From: Plantago ovata
Taxonomy: Eukaryota > Streptophyta > Magnoliopsida > Lamiales > Plantaginaceae
Direction: 5' to 3'
Assembly (NCBI GenBank): GCA_028274465.1
Contig: CM051457.1
Span: 68,112,496 to 68,176,495 of the forward strand
DNA: 64,000 nucleotides
The notes beneath the pieces were generated by a model. That model did not search any database, was not told where the DNA came from, and worked only from the letters and a program-made list of their open reading frames with translations. Position 1 is the stretch's first letter; each line of letters opens with the position of its first letter. Of the stretch, positions 1 through 10,398 are shown one piece after another. Position numbers and translations under genes: made by a program.

Positions 1-2061
1 ATAATTGTTGTAATTATGAATGTCGTCGTCCTGAGGGTTTCCTTGGTAGGGGTGCTCGCTCCCTGTTTGAGGAGGTGGGGGCAGCAGTGCCAGGGGTTCC
101 TCCTTCCGGATGTAGTTAACCAATTGACCGCCGCGTATCATTCTCTCAATCTCGTTCTTGAGCTCGACACACTCATCTGAGGTGTGCCCTTTCCCCTTGT
201 GAAACTTGCAAAATTTTTCCGAGTTCTTGTTCCTTTGGTTTTCCTTAATCGGGGGTGGCCACGAGACGTCTAGCTTCCTCGAGACTATATAGTTCAAGAT
301 GTCGGATCTTGGCCTATTCAAGTCTGTGTAGTTGCTATATCGTCTTGGAGGCGACCTTCTGGGAGGAGACCTCCTGTCTCTGAAATCATTTCTTGAGTTG
401 CCCTCCTTGATCAACCCAAATTTTTGCTCTTTCCTCTGCTTCCCGGGGTTTTGGGGTCGAGGAGGGTACTCCTTTTCTTTTTCTTTTTCTTTCCCTTTTT
501 CCTTGGGAAGATTGGTTCTCACGGTGACCGTTCTTCGGAATTCCTCAGCTTCGAGGAAGTCCTTGCAAACTTTGGCAAGTTGTGCTTCGTTCTCTATACA
601 CGATGCTGAGAGTACATCTTGGAATCTGATGTTGGTAGTGTTACCATACAAGTATTCCTTCCTCTCATTGATCGAGTGATCCTCGACTTGGAGGGTTGCT
701 TCATGAAAGCGGTTGATGAAGTCCCTCAAGTCTTCGTTGTTTCTCTGGACAATTTCGGCCAAGTACCTCACCCGTCTCTTTGCGTTCATCACTTTCTCGA
801 AACGCTTAGAAAACTCCTTACAGAGATCTCTATATGATTTGATGGACCGGTGAGGGAGGCGCGACCACCATTTCATTGCTTCCCCGGATAAGTTAGCCGG
901 GAAGAGGAGTGCTTTAGTCCTTGAGTCATGACCGTAAGCATCCATTTTGGTGCCAAATCTTACCAAGTAGTCCTTTGGACAACTTGTTCCATCATAGCTT
1001 TCGAAGGTGGGAAAGCCTCTTTCAATTTTGGCTTGGTGGTTCCTGATCTCATCGCACAAAGGGCTCGGATCTTGGTCTTGCTCTCTCTCTTGGACGGTTC
1101 CTCGGAGAGTTTCTATCTGAGCATCAAGTGCGGATTTCCTCGCGTTGAGTTCCTCCAGAGTGAGCCTCCTCCCCGTGATCGGATCGACCAGGGGGGTTAC
1201 CTCAGCTACTGTTCTCAATGCTTGATTCTCTTCCACCGCTTCTTGTTGGTTTTGAGGAGTTACCTGGTTGGGGGTAACTTGATTTGGGAGAGCGGGTGGT
1301 GTGGCGACCACCTGAGCCCTATTTTCTTGTTGCGCTACATTTTGCAATGATGCCCTTATTCTTCTATCAATCAGGTCTCTCAAATCATCCGGGGCACCTT
1401 GTGGTCCTAACCTCGATTGAATTCTTGATGGTCCGAGTCGAGATTGGATCGGCCTGGTGTTGGCTCTTGAATGTGCTTCATCTTGGGCAACAGGTGCTCT
1501 TCCCTGAGATTGGCGAGGAGCGACCAATGTGGCTCGAGGTTGCTCTTGTACCGGTGCTTGTGGTTCTACTGGAGCTTGTATCTCGGTATTAACCCTAATA
1601 GCCTCATTACCTCCGACATATCCTTGTAAAGTAAGAAGGAATAGACCGTATTGAGCTTCGCCCATCCCGAAATCTGATGGTCGGACGACACGTCCATCAG
1701 GAAGGGTGAAGGTCAATGCGGCCGGTTGAGGAGGATTCACTGCCACGGGAGGTTGGTTGACTGCTACCGGATGAGGCTGCCCCCTAGACTCGGCGTTGTT
1801 TGCGACTCTCAAGGCTCCATAGGCGTTTCCTACCGGGACTCCTTGCGGGTTATTTTCCCCGGATGTCTCATTTTGGGAGTGAGTGACATTAGTAAATGCC
1901 CCCTCCTTGTAATCTCGGTTCCTTGCAACATTGTTATTTCTTGGCTCCCTAGGAACACCCTCCGTTCCTCCTCCGCGACCGTTATTAGAGGGACGGCCTC
2001 TAGGTCGAGAAGGGTTCGCGGGTGGTGCATTAGCAAGACGGTTGCTTCTTCTGGGAGGCAT
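1..2061 (-). CDS. Retrotransposon gag polyprotein, Tat-like (partial, runs off window)
   Basis: The ATG at 2061 (MPPRRSNRLANAPP...) opens a frame of 687 codons still open at position 1. I checked the frame at 943 and at 181 and it is continuous. The N-terminal 300 residues are rich in N, P, Q and R (disordered, nucleic-acid binding). Residues about 345-500 look like the retrotransposon gag (capsid) domain, with ...GTSCPKDYLVRFGTKMDAYG, MKWWSRLPHRSI and RFEKVMNAKRRV. A basic, K/E-rich stretch follows (GKEKEKEKEY), then a zinc-knuckle variant with C618, H621, H626 and C631 (CKFHKGKGHTSDEC) followed by LKNEIERMIRGG, typical of Tat-type gypsy elements. Capsid formation and RNA packaging are the expected roles. 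No break is seen, so this element may be recent. Confidence 0.88.
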   Translation of the reverse strand, partial: MPPRRSNRLANAPPANPSRPRGRPSNNGRGGGTEGVPREPRNNNVARNRDYKEGAFTNVTHSQNETSGENNPQGVPVGNAYGALRVANNAESRGQPHPVAVNQPPVAVNPPQPAALTFTLPDGRVVRPSDFGMGEAQYGLFLLTLQGYVGGNEAIRVNTEIQAPVEPQAPVQEQPRATLVAPRQSQGRAPVAQDEAHSRANTRPIQSRLGPSRIQSRLGPQGAPDDLRDLIDRRIRASLQNVAQQENRAQVVATPPALPNQVTPNQVTPQNQQEAVEENQALRTVAEVTPLVDPITGRRLTLEELNARKSALDAQIETLRGTVQEREQDQDPSPLCDEIRNHQAKIERGFPTFESYDGTSCPKDYLVRFGTKMDAYGHDSRTKALLFPANLSGEAMKWWSRLPHRSIKSYRDLCKEFSKRFEKVMNAKRRVRYLAEIVQRNNEDLRDFINRFHEATLQVEDHSINERKEYLYGNTTNIRFQDVLSASCIENEAQLAKVCKDFLEAEEFRRTVTVRTNLPKEKGKEKEKEKEYPPRPQNPGKQRKEQKFGLIKEGNSRNDFRDRRSPPRRSPPRRYSNYTDLNRPRSDILNYIVSRKLDVSWPPPIKENQRNKNSEKFCKFHKGKGHTSDECVELKNEIERMIRGGQLVNYIRKEEPLALLPPPPQTGSEHPYQGNPQDDDIHNYNNY

Positions 2062-2128
2062 ATTCGTGAAGTGTCACGAGGAGGAAAGTGGCTCGACCAG
2101 TAGGGCAAGGAATGACCTTTTGTGTCGT

Positions 2129-2146
2129 TTCCCACAGACGGCGCCA
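2129..2146 (-). promoter_or_regulatory. Primer binding site of Tat-1
   Basis: On the minus strand TGGCGCCGTCTGTGGGAA begins two bases after the LTR end (...TTCAACA). This TGGCGCC-type site is the usual tRNA-primed start of minus-strand DNA synthesis in Tat-like gypsy elements. It fixes the orientation and LTR edge. Confidence 0.85.
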
Positions 2147-2148
2147 AA

Positions 2149-2905
2149 TGTTGAAGGGTAATTCGTGCTTCTTTCTAAGTTCGCAATGAGTCGCTATTCT
2201 AGGTCTCTCTAGTTCTTCTTGTAGTGTCCCTCTGAGATAGGAAATGAGCCTTCTTGTAGCTTCCTCGTACCTGAAATAGACTAAAAGGGGGGGGGGGGTT
2301 AGTGTCTCTTGCCCGGTCTGTAAGGTATCAGACCGGAGAGGCGACTTTACGTGTAGGGAGTTGTGAGGCTTCCCTAGTAAGAGTAGTGAAAGTGGTGCTC
2401 GGGTGGAGTAGTTAATGCGTACTGTTGGAGAGTAAATGAGGTCCTTTTATACTTGAGTCCTTTCAGCTTCCGGTCGTGTAGGATCACGCCACGTGTACGG
2501 CCAGGATTGAGGCCTTCCTCGGCCCAGGCCCATTAAGGAGGTCCGTGGGCCTTGGCCCAAGAGAGCAACCATGGCTGGTCGCTCTGTGGTCCTCGTGCCT
2601 TCCTTGTGCGTGGGTGATGCGAGTAGTGTCCTGCTCAGTTTTTGTGAAGGAGCGTTACCTTGACGTAAGGCCTCCTCGAGCCAGAGAGAGATGCTCCTCG
2701 AGCCTACTGGCAGGTTTGTCCTTGAGAGGAGCTTATTTTGAGGGTTGTCCTCCCAGTGATGGTCGGGCCCTATGTTGGTCGATCCACACCTTAGTGACAT
2801 ACTTGGGTGTGGTTGTGCCCCTTGAGGGACGGCCTATGATGCTTTGTCGCGCTCTTAGACCGCTCCAGTTCGTACATGCGGACTGGACATATTTCAACCC
2901 TAACA
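2149..2905 (-). repeat. 5' LTR of Tat-1
   Basis: In the sense (minus) orientation it begins TGTTAGGGTTG and ends CCTTCAACA, bounded by the primer site on one side and copia coding sequence on the other; length 757 bp. It contains a run of 12 G on the plus strand (2287-2298). Open frames across it in either direction are shadows. The partner 3' LTR is outside the window. Confidence 0.85.
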
Positions 2906-3648
2906 ACTGCATCTTTGGCCGGTAATTCCTTATCATGAACTACATTTATCTTGACCTGACTTGGTGTTGGTGTGTCATTGTCAGAATCATCATTAAGTTC
3001 AATGAGTTTGACATTTCCATCTTTGGATTCAGTTCTTTGCTCATGTATGAGTAGCTTCTTCATACATTCTGATATTTCTTCTTCAACAGGAACTCCTTGT
3101 GTCTTTTCATAGAATACAACATGCACTGATTCTTCAATCTTTTGTGCCTTTTTGTTGTAAACTCTATAAGCTTTGCTATGCAAGGAGTAACCAAGAAATA
3201 TTGCTTCATCTGCCTTTGGTTGAAATGTTCTTAAATATTCTCTACCATTGTAAAGAACAAAGCATTTGCAACCAAATACTTTTAGATGAGTGATGTTAGG
3301 AGGTCTTCCAACAAATAGCTCATATGGAGTTTTGTTGTATTCCTTAGCTATCAAGCATCTATTTTGAGTATAGCATGCAGTGTTAATCGCTTCAACCCAA
3401 TAAGCTTCACTTATTTCAGTGACATCAAGCATGGTTCTAGCTGCTTCCTTAAGGGTACGATTTTTCCTTTCAGCAACACCATTTTGTTGAGGTGTTCTTA
3501 CTGAGGATATCTGATGTTGTATGCCTTTAGAAGTGCAATACTCAGTTATGTACTGATTTACAAACTCAGTACCATGGTCTATTCTGATGATTTTTACCTT
3601 GTCATTTTCATGACTTCGAGCTTTTTCAGCAAGTTAGGTATTTCATAC
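2906..3648 (-). pseudogene. Copia integrase fragment (Sire-E)
   Basis: The minus strand encodes the C-terminal half of a Ty1/copia integrase: IRIDHGTEF (catalytic Asp kept), PQQNGVAER (catalytic Glu region), YWVEAINTACYTQNRCLIAK, TPYELFVGRPPNITHLKVFGC and FLGYSLHSKAYRVYN, then the acidic linker towards RT ending HDKELPAKDA where Tat-1 is inserted. It is colinear with 22780-23460 of Sire-A. A long frame covers 2906-3432; the upstream part is open but cut at 3648 by fusion to LTR sequence. It is a dead fragment by truncation. Confidence 0.88.
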
Positions 3649-4849
3649 ATTTATAGTGGTATCTGAGGGTGGCGTAATCCCTCAACTAATCCACTTTTTC
3701 CTTTCTAGGACTGAATCCACTAAGATAAGATATGAGGTTGCTTAAAAATCCTATGACTAATGATTCTCAGAAACCAAAGCACACTTGCCTTGTTTCCAAC
3801 GTAAACTAGAGAACTATAACCTTGTTCTCCACAAAAAACTTGGGACACTTAATCAGCAAAACTATGCTTGATTAGTTCCCCCTGAATTTCACGCCTGAAT
3901 AAGGGTGTTTATCAGTTAGAGAGGTTTGGGATGAGATGACTTGAATATAACTTTGCAGCTATAACAAGTAATCTAAAGAAACTCAACTTGTAATACTTTG
4001 CAGTATGAAAGTTCGTTGTTTCTGGTGTCAAGACTTGTTCTTGTTTAGAAGAAAGAACAGTTAACTAATTTCACAGCTTTTAATGTTCTACTTCTTCACA
4101 AGTAGCTTTTGTTTCAAGCTTAAATCTTGGAACGGATCAATAGGCAGTAAAGAGTAGAGAAGGATTTGAGTGTTTAAAGCACAAGTGAGGGTTTGATCAC
4201 GTTGTTGACACACCCTTCTACTCAGCCTAAGGACCTCTATTTATAGTGTCGCAAGGAAGCCGTTTGAATTTCAAATTCTAAGCTTGTACCTTAAGATGTC
4301 ACTATTTTGCTTTTGTACTTTCAGCAACGCTCTTGATTTATCTTCTTGTCTTCATGTTCTTCGCGTGCTAACTTTGTATTTAATGCTCTTTGAAACAAAT
4401 TCAAATATGAACGTTGGAGCCAAAATGCAAGTACTCTTCAGTAAGGAGGTCACAATTCTTATTAGCAAGTGGTTAGTCTCAGTTTCAGCAAACACAACCT
4501 ATTATGTCATATAGATCTTCACTTACGCAAGATGTTGTTGAGAATCTCACTTTCTGAGACAACATGTGCCTTTGTAGATATCTTTCTCAGAATTCTTCTA
4601 AGTCTTCAGTCTTCGAATCTTCAACTTTCTGAGCGGTTCTTGGTCTTCAATAGTTTGTTTGTAAAAACAAAGTACATCATCGGCAAGCTTAAGAACCTAA
4701 CTAGTACCTAAACTAAGTCTTCAGCAAACATTCCCCTTTTACAATGTCCTTAAAATTCTAAATTCCTATGGACCTTAAGAGTACTAGTTACTGGACTTTA
4801 CTTAATATAGCATGGTTAATTGCTCATCAAAATTACAAGTTTCCTAACA
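3649..4849 (-). repeat. Truncated LTR of Sire-E
   Basis: It matches the Sirevirus-like LTR from the segment TTTATAGTGGTATCTGAG through the edge TGTTAGGAAAC (sense start at 4849). It carries the family TATA box TATAAATA on minus (4238-4245). The sense 3' end of the LTR and the primer site are missing because of the fusion at about 3648. Short frames inside (for example 4284-4514) are not genes. Confidence 0.85.
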
Positions 4850-4856
4850 GTTGCAG

Positions 4857-5878
4857 AAAAGTTGATGAAAGAATTGGATTTCGTGAAAAGCATAGTCGAA
4901 AAAAAGTTGACAGTCCAAGCTGACATCACTGGAACACTGAAAAATGACACAAATGAGGTATGTATACTGTACTGCATCTATAACTAAGTTCTCAGACGTC
5001 AACTTGACTTGGATAATCTCATGCATTATTATTTTTTTTATGGCCATGTAGCTTTATTGGATTGACTTCGTGTGGTGAGCTTTACGAGTGTAAATGTCAG
5101 GGTTAAACCTGTTGTTACTCTCATTAGTGCTAACTATGCTTCGATCACATTATAAATTAATTGGAAAATGGTTTTTAGTAGTTCACCCGTTTAATCATTC
5201 TATCAACAAGATTTGAGCATTTAGAGAGTTTCATACTGTTACAATCGAACCTGATGGACAACTCAGCATTTATTCTATCTTTCTGACATTAGCACTATGA
5301 TTTTAGAAGTGCTGTTAAAGTGTATAAATTCTTTTCCATGTGATGTGTTCATGTCCAACTAATAGTTCGTCCAAATGCATAATCAGCCATGGATGTAATT
5401 AAATAAAATATATAGGGCTGATGTAGTAAGTAATGAATCTGATATCTTTATTTCTATGAAGGTAAGAATAACTATCATCAATGCCAGTAGAGTGAAGGAA
5501 GTAGCAAGAAAGTGTCTAAAAACTATGTCAAGGGACTACAAGCGCTTTTGTAAAATAATGGTTCGTCACACCATCTCTCTTCCATTTCTCTACACTGTTT
5601 CATTAAAATCTCTAACGTGAGTAAATATCATTGAAAATCATTATATCCATTAGAAATTTAATGTAACATTTGTCTATGCATGTATCATGAAAAAAAAAAA
5701 AGCATTTTTTGATATATCTTCCATCATGTACATCCTGATTTCAATATATTTCTGTTTGATGTAGAAAATGACTCCACTAACCTCTGTTGTATCCAAAGAT
5801 TGCGCCGACAGTGGTGGAAAGAAGGTTAGTTTTGCTGATGAGGCTGGTGGGGAACTCTGCCATGTTCAATTGTTTTGA
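4857..5878 (+). pseudogene. Three-exon 3' end of an unrecognised gene, 5' part displaced
   Basis: Three short frames flanked by consensus splice sites. Exon a is 4857-4957 (acceptor TTGCAG, donor GAG/GTATGT): KLMKELDFVKSIVEKKLTVQ... Exon b is 5462-5560, exactly 33 codons: VRITIINASRVKEVARKCLK... Exon c is 5765-5878, ending at TGA: KMTPLTSVVSKDC, then KKVSFADEAGGELCHVQLF. All joins are phase 0. The upstream part is cut off by the Sire-E LTR ending at 4849. I do not recognise the protein. KVSF fits the RVxF docking motif for protein phosphatase 1, but so short a motif is weak evidence. It could be a host-gene fragment or a gene piece carried by a DNA transposon. Confidence 0.45.
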
Positions 5879-8640
5879 GTAGGGTGACATATCTATCCTG
5901 TTTGTGGACTGATAAGACTGCTTTTAAAAATATTCGCATGGGCTTCATTTACAAAATGATAGGAAAAGTGTTAGATTTTCAAATTTTCTTTTTGAACGGG
6001 TTGCTCAGGAAATGCTGAGATTTAGAAGTGGAAGTTCATATGATATTTTTGTAAGTTAAGATTTGAAGGTTTATTAGGTTAAATCGAGACCATGACAAGC
6101 ACACAATATTTCTATAGATTACTCGACATTCAACTACTTTAATGTTACATGGATCTACGCAAAAAATTATTACTCCGTGCAAATGAAAGAAACCACCCCC
6201 ATGAGCCATGTACATCAACACAGATGGTTCAAGATTTGAAATTAAGTGATAATTCCCAACCTCAAACCCTAAGCTCCCAACACACACCCCTATTTTATTT
6301 TCTAAAACTATATAAACGGGCATCTATGTCGTATTGATTGTATCATTTGTTAGATTTTTAGATGAGCTGATTAATAAACTAAGTACTATTTTATAGATCA
6401 AATTATTGTATTTGATATAATAGTATGGTTATAGAACACTTGGAGTCTTGGACATAAATTATAACCCTGATGGAGACAAAAAGGTAAAAAAATATTCCAA
6501 AGTGCTCGAGCCAATTATCATCTCAACTATTTCGGTTATTAAGATTTTAAGATGATTTTCGTTAATCAATTAAATAATTTATATGTCCAAATTATATTAT
6601 AAAGTGTATAGAATGTATTGATAATTCACTAATATGACATTTGGACCTATAACATGTGTGCACAAACATAATGGTTGTTACTAATTTCTCAAGTGAATAC
6701 GTGAATGAGGAATTGATGAGCTGTTATACCGTTAGTGACATCATATGTATCCAACCTTTTATATATTGAACAATTGAAGAAGAGTAAGAAATTAAAATAA
6801 GACTGAATCCGAATCACCAAACCCATAAGGCATTTGTGTTGTGATCAGGGCCGGCTATTATGAGGTCCCATGCGAATATTCAGATAAAGGAGTAGCAAAA
6901 AAAAAAAAAAAGCTAAACTTTCAAATTCCAGGCTATAACAATGTCCTGAAAAATTAGGATTCCCATGGGGATCGAACACAAGGAGGACAAGAAATTAGAA
7001 CAGAAACATACCAACCAGCTACACTTTGTCCGATGAGTATATAAAGCTGAGTTGGATTTGTTTAGTTTATTATGTCAATGGTTTTTTAAGGGTAATGCCA
7101 TTTCTAATATCCTCGTTGTATATTTTGGTGTGATGTTTGTACAAAAAGCAAAAAGTCGGCATATTCTTATGGTTTGGAATGTTTCATAAAGTAGTACTTC
7201 TGTTGAGTGAAACATGTCACAACTGGAGTTTGACATACAGTAATGTTTTATTATTGGGACACTAAAAAGTTCATTTATAGCTCTCTACTACTAATAATTG
7301 CATCTACGTATACTAGTAATGTGAGTACTCTTTGAAATTAGTTCGGGCCGTCTTTAGTAATATGAGCCTCCATGTTAATATTCGAAATTAATGAGTAAGA
7401 AAGAAAAATTTAAATTATAAAAATGTTCTGAAAATTAGGATGCCCATGGGGATCAAATACAGACGGGGAAGAAATTATCACAGACCCAAACCATCAGGAT
7501 ACATTGTAAATTACTTTTATTTTGCATTTTAGTTCTATACGACCTATATGACCGAATTATATACTTTGGGGACCACAAATTTCTGGGCCCATTAATTGTA
7601 GTGGCTGGGTTTTGAATTTTGTTGCAAGAGATATTTCACCTAATCTTGTTACTACTATTCACTACTCTTCTTCTTTGGTGTATCTCTAAAGTTGAGTTGT
7701 GTTTGCTTACTTTATTATGTCAATGACCTTGAAGGGCAATGTGATTTCTAATTTCCTCATTATATATCTTGTTGTGATCTTTGTATAAAAGGGAGGAGTC
7801 GGTACGTTCTTAGAGTTTGAGAATCCACCCAATTATAAGTTTTGGATAATTTTAGCAGTTTAGGTATTACAAAAATATAATGGGTATTACAAAACACACA
7901 AGTCACAAGTGAACGATGATTCAGTGAGCAACACGTTTGTTAAACCGCTAGCGATAGCATATCTATGTCGACCCTTTAATTAAAGAAGAGTTAGAAATTA
8001 AAATCAAAATTATATAATAGGTTATGGACTATATATGTTGATTGAGAACCCACGTTGTATTTCTTTGGGATACCAAGTGTAAAGCTTTCCACTTGATACC
8101 CAATCTTAAACCAGAAACACCAACCCCCATTGAATTTATTTTCGAAAATGACATCAAGGGTCATCTCTATCAGATTGATTGTACGAGTAGTTAGATCTTT
8201 AGATGAGCTCATTAGTAAATTAAATAATTCATTAGATCAATTTATTACATTTGATAGAATCGTACAAATCGATGAGTCCTAATATAACACTTGGACGTAT
8301 ATTACAAACATGGATCGATAACAAAATGAGATAAATAAACGCAATGGGCCTATGCCCATTATCACTTGATCCATCGCTCAATCAAGGTCAGAAATGGGTC
8401 AATCCTTAAGTTTTTTAGGTTAATTCAATATTTTGGGAGTCCACCTTTTATTGGTGTTTAATTTTGTTAAATTGATAATCCGCCATATCAGTATTCCCGC
8501 TCTTTGTGCACAAGATGTCGACTGTTTAGGGTTTTAAAGTGATTCAAATTTTGGAGAGAAAATATCTTTTGACCATGAACACAATTTACAATTTCAAATT
8601 GTGTAATCACAAAAGTCCTGAGATCCCTAACTCTAACAGT
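5879..8640. other. AT-rich intergenic stretch with degenerate repeats, no gene seen
   Basis: No frame here looks coding. Two diverged copies of one sequence lie in direct orientation at about 6846-7230 and 7340-7800. Both carry a phrase like GGCCG(G/T)CT.TTA, a ..CCCATGGGGATC(A/G)AA(C/T)AC block, and a TTATGTCAATG block followed by ..TTTCTAAT.TCCTC. Further diverged matches pair about 6310-6420 with 8170-8280 (..TTAGAT.TTTAGATGAGCT.ATTA) and about 6770-6810 with 7975-8010. They look like old, decayed repeat copies whose boundaries I cannot fix. CAGGGCCGGC at 6846 resembles a hAT-type terminus, but no matching end was found. Confidence 0.4.
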
Positions 8641-9578
8641 TCACTTATTTGGGCCGCCTTACAAATTCTGAGAACCCTTCACGCCTAGCCGTCACCACTT
8701 CTTCGAGTTATACATTCGATTTTGTATAAGTTATCTTTCTTTTCCGCCGATATCAATTCAGGTTCGTATGTTTTTAATCGATTCGTATTTTATTCTGTGT
8801 GCTTGATCGATTTGTATTCAATCTCTGTCCAATTATTATTAGTAAAATCTATGAATTTCTATTTGAATTTTGGTAATTCTTTGAGATATTAGGGTGGAGA
8901 TGATATTGTTTGTTTCTTGGACCTGATCAATGCTAAACAACATTAAGAGTCTCACTCTTCGATTTAATGAAGCTGTTTATCATTGGTTTATATGGTGCAT
9001 GGAACGAACAAAGACTAGGAGTTGTTTATGCGTAATGTAAAGTGGTGTGCGTATCAGATAATTAACAGTTTGCCAAGGAAGTAAATTAAGGCCCTCACCA
9101 ATTTGCACCTCTATGTTTGATTATATATTACGTTTAATCCGTACTTTTACATAAAGCTACTAGATTTTAGCTATATAGCCACAAGATTAATCTCCTGTCT
9201 TATAGTTTTTTGATAGTGTGCAGCAGTAACAAAACACATATTTGTTGCTTGTTTCATATATACATAATTATATGGAACAATGAACTATGAGTCCTAATCA
9301 TCCAAATTAGAATACTTATATTCAACTCTATTCGTAACTTATTTTACATACGAACAAAACTGCTAAACATTTATTATGTTTCTAGTTTTTCTCATATCAT
9401 TCTGTTGGCTTGATTTTGTTCTGTTATGTGATGTTTTAGTTTTTTATGAGACTGATCTATCTCCACTTTACCCCATTTTTATATTTGGACCTGATCATAT
9501 CTCTTTACTGCTATGTGTATTTGTATAGGATCATCCTCCTTCATGATGATTTTGTCATTTGATTTCTCTGCTGAATGC

Positions 9579-9699
9579 TACATCTTGAATGTATTTTTAC
9601 ACACTCAATGTGCGACACTGCATTTTACAATTTATGTTAGAACTTAAGAAATTGTTTACCATTTCAATGCGGATCTGCTACCTTGCTAAACTTGTTATG
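9579..9699 (+). repeat. Left arm of MULE inverted leader-intron repeat
   Basis: Begins TACATCTTGAATGTATTTTT and ends CCTTGCTAAACTTGTTATG. It matches the reverse complement of 14724-14844 with about ten mismatches. It lies just upstream of the acceptor at 9708 of the partner gene. It probably forms part of a long terminal inverted repeat. Confidence 0.75.
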
Positions 9700-9946
9700 T
9701 TTCCATAGGTATATAGTAATGGTTAATTATAACCTAATGGGGAGGAATGAGGGAACTATATATCCAAAGCCATTTCGATGTCGAGTCCCATCATCTCCCG
9801 AGCCGGCTTTGCTGACACCTTCTGAAACAACGGTAGCTAAGACAACGCCATCTGCTAAGTTATGAGGTTCACCTCTGAAAGTGAATGTCACATTCAGATG
9901 CAATAGCCCCCACACGTATTCATACTCATATCATAGTGACCCTTCC

Positions 9947-10138
9947 CTTGGTAAGATCAATCATGGCATAGGGAATGAGGAAACTAATATCTCTGACCCT
10001 GACATGGTACCAAAATTCTCAGATACTCCCAGCGCAGACAACCTTGGTAAGATCAATCATGACATAGGGAATGAGGAAACTAACATCTCTGACCCTGACA
10101 TGGTACCAAAATTATCAGATACTCCTAGAGCAGACAAC
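9947..10138 (+). repeat. 96-bp in-frame tandem duplication (32 residues x 2)
   Basis: Units 9947-10042 and 10043-10138 differ at about five positions. They encode LGKINHGIGNEETNISDPDM... and LGKINHDIGNEETNISDPDM..., each ending with a DTP.ADN motif. The in-frame length means the repeat extends the protein without shifting the frame. The low divergence implies a recent duplication relative to the decay around it. Confidence 0.9.
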
Positions 10139-10398
10139 CCTCATCCAACTGGATTTGGTTGTGAACTCAAGCAAGCAAAGGTAACTTTGGGTCAAATTGC
10201 AAAGCTGATATCTCCACACTTCCGGCAAGGTTACAGTGCTCTGAATGAACGACAGGCAACTCAGATTACTAGGCTGCTAAGTGACATATCTAAACTAATA
10301 AAGGGTATGCCAAAAATGATTGAAGATGCAGTACCAACTGCTGTGAGCTCAACCATAACTGAGCTTCTTACGGAGGATGGCAAGCGTGGTACAGAATG

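Larger units (their letters stand above)
1..2905 (-). mobile_element. Tat-like Ty3/gypsy retrotransposon, 5' part (Tat-1)
   Basis: Only the 5' end lies in the window: a 5' LTR at 2149-2905, a TGGCGCC-type primer site and an open gag frame, all on the minus strand; pol lies left of position 1. The right LTR edge ends CCCTAACA and abuts ACTGC (2906-2910), the expected right copy of a 5-bp target duplication; the left copy is outside. It interrupts the copia polyprotein of Sire-E, whose coding sequence resumes directly at 2906, so Tat-1 is younger than Sire-E. The Tat assignment rests on the gag zinc-knuckle variant and primer site and is moderate. Confidence 0.85.
2906..4849 (-). mobile_element. 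Sire-E: truncated Sirevirus-like copia element
   Basis: A minus-strand remnant of the same family as Sire-A and Sire-C. An integrase fragment (2906-3648) is joined directly to a truncated LTR (3649-4849). Gag, protease, primer site and the first few hundred bases of the LTR as read on plus are missing, consistent with one deletion joining integrase to LTR. The pol remainder would lie left of Tat-1, outside the window. The LTR edge at 4849 (..CCTAACA) abuts the exon-bearing unique sequence at 4857. Confidence 0.85.

Noticed and set aside
1830..2147. 105-codon minus-strand frame beginning MAPSVGNDTKGH
   Set aside because: It is out of frame with the continuous gag frame that starts at 2061 and covers the primer site, so it is a shadow.
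6846..7600. hAT-type transposon starting CAGGGCCGGC
   Set aside because: No inverted terminus or 8-bp target duplication could be found.
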